Of a stretch of DNA of 5,248 nt, positions 1 through 5,248 are shown piece after piece. Position 1 is the stretch's first letter. Every line of letters begins with the position of its first letter. The position numbers and the translations under genes are program-made. This stretch comes from Vulcanimicrobiota bacterium (GTDB lineage Bacteria > Eremiobacterota > Eremiobacteria > Baltobacterales > Baltobacteraceae): assembly GCA_030042755.1 (NCBI GenBank), contig JASHZC010000140.1, positions 1 through 5,248 of the forward strand, in the 5' to 3' direction. The notes beneath the pieces were generated by a model that was not told the origin of the DNA, ran no database searches, and saw only the letters and a list, made by a program, of their open reading frames with translations.

Positions 1-5
1 AAACG

Positions 6-707
6 TCACTCGCGTGCCTCCAACCGCATCTGCGTGTTCCCGAAGGTCAGGACGTCACCCGAAACGACGCGCCGCGCGCCCGTCGCGCGCTCTCCATTGA
101 CGAACGTTCCATTCGTCGATCCCAAATCGTCAACGACAGCGGCGTCGCCGTCGATCTTCAACGTCGCGTGATTGCGCGATACGCTCGGATCGACGAGGAA
201 AATATCGCTCTCCTCGCTGCGGCCGATCGTCGCACTCTTGTCGATGAAATAGACGCCGTACGCGGGGACGCCTTTGAGCATGCGCAAGTGGAATCGCTTG
301 GGTGGCGTGGTTGCGGGTGCGCTAGGAATCGAGATCGTGACGTCGCTTGCAACCGCGACGTCGGCGAGCCCAGGCGGTATGCTTTCGCGTAACACCATCT
401 CGACATTGGGGCCACCGTCGAAGAAATACACGCCGACCCGCGCAGCCATGTCGCGCAACAGCTCGGCCCACTCCCCTTCGAGATAGGTACGATGTTCCGA
501 CAGACGCGCGAAGTCATCGGGGTTGACGTATACGAGATACGAACCCGGCGCAAGCAGATGGCCATCGTCGCCGCGAGTGCGCGCTTCCATCGTCGCGACC
601 AGTTTGCGCGCGATCTGCGCGGGCTCCAGATCGCTCGGAAACGTCTTGGCAAACGTGCGTTCTATGAAAGCCGCACATGCTTGCTCGATCCGTGCAAACC
701 AACTCAT
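6..707 (-). CDS. DUF3662 + FHA domain protein (FhaA-like phosphothreonine reader)
   Basis: This 233-aa soluble protein has two domains. Residues 1-115 match the DUF3662 (FhaA N-terminal) family: an amphipathic start (MSWFARIEQ), a 'P-Q-IA-KL' helix around 29-36, and a 'P-SYLVYVNPDDFARL' strand and helix around 54-69. A short Pro/Thr/Ala-rich linker (about 126-137) follows, then an FHA domain (about 148-230). The FHA domain has all the hallmark residues: GR at 162-163, S177-R-N-H180, and a D194-LGSTNGTFVNG segment. FHA domains bind phosphothreonine peptides. In mycobacteria the DUF3662-FHA protein FhaA binds the phosphorylated pseudokinase domain of MviN/MurJ and restrains peptidoglycan synthesis. 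A similar signalling role here is inference, and the linker is much shorter than in mycobacterial FhaA. The ATG at 707 lies 11 nt past the rsmB stop. No Shine-Dalgarno is visible, so translation may be coupled to rsmB. There is no signal peptide or membrane segment. The domain call is firm; the partners are unknown. Confidence 0.93.
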   Translation of the reverse strand: MSWFARIEQACAAFIERTFAKTFPSDLEPAQIARKLVATMEARTRGDDGHLLAPGSYLVYVNPDDFARLSEHRTYLEGEWAELLRDMAARVGVYFFDGGPNVEMVLRESIPPGLADVAVASDVTISIPSAPATTPPKRFHLRMLKGVPAYGVYFIDKSATIGRSEESDIFLVDPSVSRNHATLKIDGDAAVVDDLGSTNGTFVNGERATGARRVVSGDVLTFGNTQMRLEARE

Positions 708-718
708 GGCGTTTCGGG

Positions 719-2050
719 TTACCGGCGCTCCAGTCTAGCGATAAAAAATCCGTCACGACCGTCCAATCCGGGCGGGACGAGAACGTCACCCTCCTGAGTA
801 ATGAACGGTTCAAACGCCGCGGGAATTAACCCACGTTCGAAGTTCTGCCGGGCCCGGAACCATTCAACAACCTCGACCGTCTCGCGCGGATCGGTCGAGC
901 ACACCGCGTAGACGAGCGCTCCGCCTTCATGGACCGCCGGGGCCAGCGCCTCGAGCAGGGCCCGTTGCGTCAGGGCTAGGCGTTCGCCGTCGCCTGGCTG
1001 CTTCTTCCAGCGCGCCTCGGGGTGCCGGCCGACAACCCCGAGCCCCGAGCAGGGCGCATCGATCAGGAGCCGGTCGAAGCGCTGCCCGGGCGGCAGAATG
1101 GGCTGCGAAGCGTCTCCGACTATGACGGCAGCGGCCATTCCGGCCTGCTCGAGCCTGGCTTGCAGGACGGCGGCTTTACGGGCGTCCTGGTCGATGCAGA
1201 GCAGCGTTCCGTCACCCGCCATCCGTGCACCCGTCTGCAGCGCCTTGTTCCCGCGACCGCTGCAGACGTCCCCAATCGATTCGCCGGGCTGCGGGTTCAG
1301 GATCGCAACCGGCATCGCCGAGCTCTCGGATTGCACCCACCACGCGCCCTCGGCGCGGCGTTCGTGCGCCAGGACGGCGGCCGCATCGTCGACCAGCAAC
1401 GACTCCGGCACGAAGGCTGACGGGGTAGTTCCGATGCCTTCCGCATCAAAGGCCGCAGCAATCTCGGCGGGCGTCACGCGCAGGGCATTGACGGTTACTG
1501 CAGCCCTGGCGGGCTCGTTGACGGAAGCGCAGATCCCTTCGGTCCGCTCTCCGAACGTCGCCGTCCACTGTCGGACGAGCCACGTCGGCAGCGAGTACCG
1601 CGTACCGAGGTAGTCATCGTAGCTCGCGAACATCTCGGGCGTCGGATCGGGTGGGCGATCGCGCAGAAAGCTGCGCAATACGGCATTGACGAGATTCCCG
1701 ACGCCGCGGTGTCCGTACCGTTTGGCGAGATTGACGAACTCGAAAACGGTTGCGTGCGAATCGGCGCGCGTGTAGACCAGTTCGAAAACGGCTATGCGTA
1801 AGATCTCGCGTGTCGCAGCCGGCAACTGAGCCGCTCGATCTCCGATGAACGGCTCGAGATACCAATCCAGCGCGCGGCGCATCTTGATCGAGCCGTACGC
1901 GAGTTCGGTGGCAAACGCACGATCGCGAGCGTCGAGCTTGGCTTTGCGGACGCGATAGTCGAGAGATTCCTGGGCGCCACGCTCCGGACCGGCGCCCGGC
2001 GCGGCGAAGACGTCGCGCACCGTCTGGAACGCGACCTCTCGGGCCTTCAC
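719..2050 (-). CDS. rsmB: 16S rRNA (cytosine(967)-C(5))-methyltransferase RsmB
   Basis: This 443-aa protein, the usual family length, uses S-adenosylmethionine to methylate C5 of C967 in 16S rRNA (E. coli numbering). Residues 1-135 form the NusB-like RNA-binding domain (AREVAFQTV, LDARDRAFATELAYGSIKMR, GNLVNAVLRSF). A linker and the Rossmann methyltransferase domain (about 235-443) follow. Motif IV is DAPCSGLGV with Cys334, and motif VI is YAVCSTDPRE with Cys384. Their 50-residue spacing equals that of Cys325 and Cys375 in E. coli RsmB, where Cys375 is the nucleophile and Cys325 assists product release. The C-terminus DGFFIARLERR is typical. Motif I is unusual: DVCSGRGNK at 261-269 instead of the common D-x-CAAPGGK. 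The GTG start at 2050 overlaps the fmt stop in a GTGA arrangement, indicating translational coupling; no strong Shine-Dalgarno is seen. A related NOL1/NOP2/Sun family m5C methyltransferase is possible, but the NusB-like domain and the def-fmt context favour RsmB. Confidence 0.94.
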   Translation of the reverse strand: MKAREVAFQTVRDVFAAPGAGPERGAQESLDYRVRKAKLDARDRAFATELAYGSIKMRRALDWYLEPFIGDRAAQLPAATREILRIAVFELVYTRADSHATVFEFVNLAKRYGHRGVGNLVNAVLRSFLRDRPPDPTPEMFASYDDYLGTRYSLPTWLVRQWTATFGERTEGICASVNEPARAAVTVNALRVTPAEIAAAFDAEGIGTTPSAFVPESLLVDDAAAVLAHERRAEGAWWVQSESSAMPVAILNPQPGESIGDVCSGRGNKALQTGARMAGDGTLLCIDQDARKAAVLQARLEQAGMAAAVIVGDASQPILPPGQRFDRLLIDAPCSGLGVVGRHPEARWKKQPGDGERLALTQRALLEALAPAVHEGGALVYAVCSTDPRETVEVVEWFRARQNFERGLIPAAFEPFITQEGDVLVPPGLDGRDGFFIARLERR

Positions 2051-2883
2051 GCTCGCTGCCGATCTTGGCGCGAACGCTGATAGGCCTCCCAGGTCATGCG
2101 CCCGCGATTCGGCGCGATGAGTTCGTCGATGGCGAGCTCACCGTCGTCCAAATGCGCCCGCAGGAGTTTGATGTCTTCGCCGTCGACATTTGCGCGCGCG
2201 CAGGGCGCAGGCGCATACGCGCGCACGACATTTACGATGCGCTCGGGCGTCCAGGACCAATCGATCTCGAGATCGTCTTTGCGAATCGGTCGCGTCACAC
2301 TCGGCTCGCCGCGTTGCGGACGATGCGGGAGCGGACCGCGATGCGCGAGTTCGATTGCTTCGCCGAGCAAATCGCCGCCGAAGAATGCAAGGCGATCGTG
2401 CAGCGTTCCGTAGTTTTCATTTGGATCGATCTCGACGCGCTCTTGAAGGACGATGTCTCCCGTATCCATGCCGGCGTCCATCAGCATGATTGAGACACCG
2501 GTAACCGTCGCGCCGTCGCGCAGCGCACTTTGAATGGGCGTCGCTCCACGATACTTCGGAAGGAGCGAAGGATGCACGTTGAGCGCCCCAAGGGCCGGCA
2601 AATCCAAGATCGTCTTCGGCAAAATGCGGCCGTATGACGCCAACGCGAACACGTCGTACCGTTGGTCCGATATCTCGGCTGCAAACGCTTTGAGTGATAC
2701 CGGTTCGTACACGCGGAGCCCGAGTTCGCGGGCTGCAGCCTTCACTGGGGTCGGCTGGAGCTTGTGACCGCGTCCGGCGGGCCGGTCTGGTTGCGTAACG
2801 ACACCCGCAAGATCGGTCTTCGCGGCGGTGACGTGAAGGCTTGGTACCGCAAATGCGCTGGTCCCAAAGAAGAGCGCGCGCAA
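2047..2883 (-). CDS. fmt: Methionyl-tRNA formyltransferase, TTG start, short C-terminal domain
   Basis: Fmt transfers a formyl group from 10-formyltetrahydrofolate to Met-tRNAfMet for translation initiation. Starting at the TTG at 2883, the product is 278 aa and begins MRALFFGTSAFAVPSL, matching the family N-terminus. The formyltransferase domain covers about 1-195: folate-site region QPDRPAGRGHKLQPTPVK (31-48), catalytic N102 and H104 in LNVHPSLLPKYRGATPIQ, and D140 in MDAGMDTGD. These correspond to E. coli N106, H108 and D144. The C-terminal tRNA-binding domain starts near 205 (IDWSWTPERIVNVVRA) but is about 30 residues shorter than usual: the usual glycine-rich strand section is missing before RGRMTWEAYQRSR. 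E. coli Fmt has 315 aa. The start is set by homology and by a GGAAG ribosome-binding site that overlaps the def stop. An ATG/GTG-type start further upstream (2961) would add a basic non-homologous stretch inside def and is unlikely. The TGA stop overlaps the rsmB start by 4 nt. Confidence 0.94.
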   Translation of the reverse strand: MRALFFGTSAFAVPSLHVTAAKTDLAGVVTQPDRPAGRGHKLQPTPVKAAARELGLRVYEPVSLKAFAAEISDQRYDVFALASYGRILPKTILDLPALGALNVHPSLLPKYRGATPIQSALRDGATVTGVSIMLMDAGMDTGDIVLQERVEIDPNENYGTLHDRLAFFGGDLLGEAIELAHRGPLPHRPQRGEPSVTRPIRKDDLEIDWSWTPERIVNVVRAYAPAPCARANVDGEDIKLLRAHLDDGELAIDELIAPNRGRMTWEAYQRSRQDRQRA

Positions 2884-2888
2884 CTCAG

Positions 2889-2895
2889 CTTCCCT
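2889..2895 (-). promoter_or_regulatory. Ribosome binding site of fmt, overlapping the def stop codon
   Basis: On the minus strand the sequence reads AGGGAAG, five nt upstream of the TTG at 2883. Its first two bases are the last two of the def TAG stop (2896-2894). This placement supports the TTG as the real fmt start and implies that ribosomes ending def can reinitiate on fmt. Confidence 0.7.
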
Positions 2896-3418
2896 AGAAC
2901 GCTTCGGCGGCCGCGGCCTCGGCGATCTCGTGCTCCTCGTGCGTTTCGGGCTTGCGCACATTCCTTGCCTTGTCGAGGTACAGCACGCCGTTCAGATGAT
3001 CGATCTCGTGCTGCAAGCATTGCGCGAAGAGGCCTTCGCCTTCCAAACGAATCTTTTGTCCGAAGCGGTCTAATCCGGTGACCGCAACACGCTTGAAGCG
3101 CGTAATCTCGCCGACGTACCCAGGTACGGAAAGACAGCCCTCGGTCAATTCAACTTCTTCCTCGGCCAGCTCGATCTTTGGGTTGATAACGACAGCTGCC
3201 TCGTGCTCGTCGTCCTGGACGTCGATGACAAAGAAGCGTCTCGACACGTTGACCTGCGGCGCGGCAAGGCCGACGCCGGGCGCGTGGTACATCGTCTCGA
3301 ACATGTCGTCGATCAACTGCTGGAACAGCGGGTCGGCGATCTCTCTTGGATCGACCTTCTTTGCCACCTTACGCAGTGTAGGATGACCGTCCGTGATGAT
3401 CTCGCGGATGTAGGGCAT
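2894..3418 (-). CDS. def: Peptide deformylase
   Basis: This 174-aa metalloenzyme removes the N-formyl group from nascent polypeptides at the ribosome exit, reversing the modification made by the next gene, fmt. All three family motifs are intact: GVGLAAPQ at 48-55, EGCLS at 93-97, and QHEIDHLNG at 136-144. Cys95, His137 and His141 are the expected metal ligands (commonly Fe2+), and Glu138 is the catalytic base. The N-terminus (MPYIREIITDGHPTLRKVAKKV) is canonical, supporting the ATG at 3418. After YLDKARN the protein ends in an acidic, His-containing tail (KPETHEEHEIAEAAAAEAF). The deformylase C-terminal helix normally contacts the ribosome in proteobacteria, but this tail is acidic, so that mode may not apply. 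A short AGGG lies four nt before the ATG, closer than optimal. The lipoprotein gene ends 43 nt upstream. Confidence 0.96.
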   Translation of the reverse strand: MPYIREIITDGHPTLRKVAKKVDPREIADPLFQQLIDDMFETMYHAPGVGLAAPQVNVSRRFFVIDVQDDEHEAAVVINPKIELAEEEVELTEGCLSVPGYVGEITRFKRVAVTGLDRFGQKIRLEGEGLFAQCLQHEIDHLNGVLYLDKARNVRKPETHEEHEIAEAAAAEAF

Positions 3419-3426
3419 GCCGCCCT

Positions 3427-3432
3427 ATTCTA
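3427..3432 (-). promoter_or_regulatory. Possible -10 element (TAGAAT) for def
   Basis: On the minus strand, TAGAAT lies nine nt before the def ATG and fits the TANNNT -10 pattern. No -35 hexamer resembling TTGACA is seen at 16-18 nt upstream (GGAGGC occupies that place). If used, transcription would begin almost at the start codon, giving a leaderless or near-leaderless def mRNA. Chance occurrence is quite possible. Confidence 0.22.
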
Positions 3433-3436
3433 CACC

Positions 3437-3452
3437 AAACGGCGCTCGCGCC
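3437..3452 (-). terminator. Possible weak hairpin terminator after the lipoprotein gene
   Basis: The minus strand holds GGCGCGAGCGCC, which can fold into a four-bp GGCG/CGCC stem with a CGAG tetraloop, followed by GTTT. It begins 9 nt after the lipoprotein stop codon. The stem is short and the U-tract is only three bases, so at best it would attenuate. An overlapping alternative stem (CGCGC-GGAG-GCGCG) is also possible. Confidence 0.2.
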
Positions 3453-3461
3453 TCCGCGCGT

Positions 3462-3932
3462 CTATTGCGTCGTAAAGGTTGCGCCGGGAATCTTCAGCGG
3501 CGTGCAATTCGTCGAGAGATTGTTCAGTCCAACCTGAAGCGTTACGGCCGAAGGCAATTGCGCGATCAGCTGAACCTGTTCGTAGACAGGATTCGGAATC
3601 GTCGTCGCGGCGGAACCGGGCGGGAGCTGGCTGGCCGCGATCGGCGCAAGCGTATTTGCGGTGTATGCGGTTCCAGCGCTGTACGTCAGCGTAAGGTCCC
3701 AGGTGTAGTTCGGGAGTTGTGAGTTCAACGCAATCACGAGCTGCTGCGTGGTGGTCGGCACCGCCGTTGCGCCCGGTGCCGGATAGACGAGCTGGTAAGC
3801 CGTCGCCGGCGATGGATTGCAGGTTGGTCCCGGAGTTGGTTGGTTAAAGGTCGTTCCACCGCCGCAGGCAGCAAGCGCGCTCGCGCATACTACGAAGGCC
3901 GCCCCGGCGAAGATCGTGCGCGGAGTCAACAT
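3462..3932 (-). CDS. Predicted small lipoprotein of unrecognised family
   Basis: This 156-aa protein is probably exported and lipid-anchored. It has a basic N-tip (MLTPR), a hydrophobic core (IFAGAAFVVCASA) and a lipobox L20-A21-A22-C23 followed by GGG, typical of signal peptidase II substrates. The mature part is rich in Thr, Pro, Ala and Asn and has almost no charged residues. It starts with a Pro/Thr linker (NQPTPGPTCNPSP). The segment LVYPAPGATAVPTTTQQLVIALN resembles the start of bacterial Ig-like beta-sandwich domains, and the rest alternates beta-like stretches (YTWDLTLTYSAG, VQLIAQLPSAVTLQVGLNNL). Besides the lipid-bearing Cys23 there are two mature cysteines, C38 and C143, which could form a disulfide. 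I do not recognise the family, and an Ig-like fold is inference. The ATG at 3932 has AGGA seven nt upstream. The gene sits 44 nt after hslU and 43 nt before def, with no evident functional link to either. Confidence 0.8.
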   Translation of the reverse strand: MLTPRTIFAGAAFVVCASALAACGGGTTFNQPTPGPTCNPSPATAYQLVYPAPGATAVPTTTQQLVIALNSQLPNYTWDLTLTYSAGTAYTANTLAPIAASQLPPGSAATTIPNPVYEQVQLIAQLPSAVTLQVGLNNLSTNCTPLKIPGATFTTQ

Positions 3933-3939
3933 GCCATCA

Positions 3940-3943
3940 TCCT
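3940..3943 (-). promoter_or_regulatory. Ribosome binding site of the lipoprotein gene
   Basis: AGGA on the minus strand is seven nt before the ATG at 3932. Two other ATGs between this site and 3932 are out of frame. The chosen start gives a signal peptide of normal length. Confidence 0.5.
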
Positions 3944-3976
3944 AGCGCTATTTCTCTGGGCACGGAATGAGAATCA

Positions 3977-5248
3977 TCAGAGAATGTACCCGGATAGGTC
4001 GGCATTCTCGACGACGTCCTTCAGCCGATCGCGCACGTAGGCTCCGTCGATCGTTATGGCCCCGCGTTCCTCGGGCGCCGCGTAGCTGACGTCCTCCAGG
4101 AGGCGTTCGAGAACGGTATGCAGCCGCCGCGCGCCGATGTTCTCGCTCTGCTCGTTCACTTGCATAGCGAACCGTGCCAACTGTTCGATTGCATCCTCGG
4201 TAAATGTGAGCATGACGCCTTCGGTCGCGAGCAGCGAACGATATTGCTCGATCAGAGCATTCTTCGGCTGGGTGAGAATCGTCTTGAAGTCTTCCGCGGT
4301 GAGCGAATCAAGCTCGACGCGAATCGGAAAGCGGCCTTGCAATTCGGGAATGAGATCCGACGGCTTGCTGATGTGAAACGCGCCCGCTGCGATGAACAGT
4401 ACGTGATCGGTCTTGATCGTCCCATGCTTGGTCGTAACGGTCGAGCCTTCTACGATCGGTAGAATGTCGCGCTGTACGCCCTCGCGCGAGACGTCTGGGC
4501 CGCCGCGCGCGCCTTCGCGTCCCGCGACTTTATCGATCTCGTCGATGAAGATGATGCCGTCTTCGCCTGCGCGGCGCAGCGCCTCGCGCTTGACGGCATC
4601 CATGTCGATCAATTTATTGGCTTCGTCTTGAGCGAACATGCGGCGCGCTTCGGCGACCGTTACCCGCTTCTTGGTGCGCCGCTTGGGAAGAATTCCGCCG
4701 AGCATTTCGCCAAGGTCCGCGCCCTGATCCATGCCCCCGAGGACGCCGATCGGTACGCTCGGTGTTTCCTCGACTTCAACCTCGATGAGGCGCACGTCGT
4801 AAAATCCGCGCTCGATCTCGGCGCGCGTTTGCTCGCGAATGCGCGCCACATCGCTTGGCGGCGCTTGCGGGGCCTGCGCTTGCGGCGGTGGTGCAGTGTT
4901 GCCGAAGATCGATCCGAGCGCCGCACCGAACGGGTTGCTTCCCGGCGCATGTCGGGGTGCCGTTTCCGGATTGAGCACGTCGATCAGCCGTTCGACCGCT
5001 GCCTTCTCTGCTAAGTCCGCCACCTCGCCGCGGCGCTCTTCGGTTACCATGCGAATCGAGGCCTCGACCAGATCGCGTACCATCGATTCCACGTCGCGGC
5101 CGACGTAGCCGACCTCGGTGTACTTCGTCGCTTCCACCTTGACGAACGGCGCGCCGACCAAACCTGCGAGGCGTCTTGCGATTTCGGTTTTTCCAACGCC
5201 GGTCGGCCCGATCATCAAGATGTTCTTCGGCGTAATTTCATCGCGTAA
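3977..5248 (-). CDS. hslU: ATP-dependent protease ATPase subunit HslU (5' end outside window)
   Basis: HslU (ClpY) is the AAA+ unfoldase ring that feeds proteins into the HslV peptidase in the cytoplasm. 423 residues are visible and the frame stays open to the right edge. The edge codons read [14 protein letters not shown], the standard sequence before the P-loop, so only the N-terminal few tens of residues are missing. Visible motifs are Walker A GPTGVGKT (5186-5209), pore loop GYVGRD (5093-5110), Walker B IIFIDEID (4532-4555), the arginine-finger region GRFPIR (4319-4336) and sensor 2 GARR (4124-4135). The intermediate domain between pore loop and Walker B carries a Pro/Ala/Gln-rich segment ([14 protein letters not shown]). 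The C-terminus DLSGYIL matches the conserved tail that docks into HslV. ClpX is excluded by the I-domain, the absence of a zinc-finger region in what is visible, and this tail. HslV is expected just upstream, beyond the window. Confidence 0.96.
   Translation of the reverse strand, partial: LRDEITPKNILMIGPTGVGKTEIARRLAGLVGAPFVKVEATKYTEVGYVGRDVESMVRDLVEASIRMVTEERRGEVADLAEKAAVERLIDVLNPETAPRHAPGSNPFGAALGSIFGNTAPPPQAQAPQAPPSDVARIREQTRAEIERGFYDVRLIEVEVEETPSVPIGVLGGMDQGADLGEMLGGILPKRRTKKRVTVAEARRMFAQDEANKLIDMDAVKREALRRAGEDGIIFIDEIDKVAGREGARGGPDVSREGVQRDILPIVEGSTVTTKHGTIKTDHVLFIAAGAFHISKPSDLIPELQGRFPIRVELDSLTAEDFKTILTQPKNALIEQYRSLLATEGVMLTFTEDAIEQLARFAMQVNEQSENIGARRLHTVLERLLEDVSYAAPEERGAITIDGAYVRDRLKDVVENADLSGYIL

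Noticed and set aside
1098..1613. 171-codon open frame on the plus strand opposite rsmB
   Set aside because: It is fully antisense to a well-supported gene, has Ser/Arg/Ala-rich composition typical of a high-GC shadow frame, and contains no recognisable domain.
2065..2493. 142-codon open frame on the plus strand opposite fmt
   Set aside because: It is antisense to fmt, shows no family motifs and is explained by codon bias on the opposite strand.
2884..2961. Longer fmt start, adding 26 residues
   Set aside because: The added stretch is Arg/Pro/Lys-rich, does not resemble any Fmt N-terminus, and lies inside the def coding region. The TTG at 2883 has a good ribosome binding site and gives the family N-terminus.
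3943..3950. Palindrome TAGCGCTA in the gap before the lipoprotein gene
   Set aside because: An eight-base palindrome occurs often by chance, and no second copy or adjoining promoter supports an operator.
3950..3985. Possible terminator after hslU (CTCTG and CAGAG can pair)
   Set aside because: The stem is only five bp with a loop of about 19 nt, and no U-tract follows.
4628..5014. 128-codon open frame on the plus strand opposite hslU
   Set aside because: It is antisense to the conserved HslU I-domain, Arg/Leu-rich and without motifs.

Overview
All genes in this window lie on the minus strand and are closely packed. The order in the direction of transcription (right to left) is hslU (5' end beyond the right edge), a small predicted lipoprotein, def, fmt, rsmB, and a DUF3662 + FHA protein. 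Spacing falls from 44 and 43 nt around the lipoprotein gene to 10 nt (def-fmt), a 4-nt overlap (fmt-rsmB) and 11 nt (rsmB-FHA gene). At least def-fmt-rsmB-FHA therefore looks like one operon. No gene-free stretch exceeds about 45 bases. I see no RNA gene, mobile element, CRISPR array or convincing repeat.

Organism: the sequence is high-GC and clearly bacterial. A DUF3662-FHA protein is typical of Actinobacteria and some related monoderm-type lineages, whereas HslU is absent from most Actinobacteria. The combination of hslU, def-fmt-rsmB and a DUF3662-FHA protein suggests a less-studied phylum, for example Eremiobacterota (WPS-2), Chloroflexota or Armatimonadota. This placement is inference only. 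A predicted lipoprotein with a classical lipobox does not discriminate among them.

Layout: (1) 3977-5248 encodes the ATPase/unfoldase of the HslUV protease. (2) 3462-3932 encodes a 156-aa lipoprotein of unrecognised family. (3) 2894-3418 (def) and 2047-2883 (fmt) form the N-formylation cycle: Fmt formylates initiator Met-tRNA and Def removes the formyl group from nascent proteins. (4) 719-2050 (rsmB) encodes the 16S rRNA m5C967 methyltransferase, a usual partner of def-fmt. (5) 6-707 encodes a small FhaA-like protein that reads Thr-phosphorylated partners. It probably opens a Ser/Thr kinase, phosphatase and cell-wall module lying beyond the left edge.

The window is mostly a conserved housekeeping block, and I found no clear new biological system. 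The points worth a second look are the orphan lipoprotein between hslU and def, the shortened C-terminal domain of Fmt and its TTG start, the atypical SAM-binding motif of RsmB, and the direct join of the def-fmt-rsmB block to an FHA gene.
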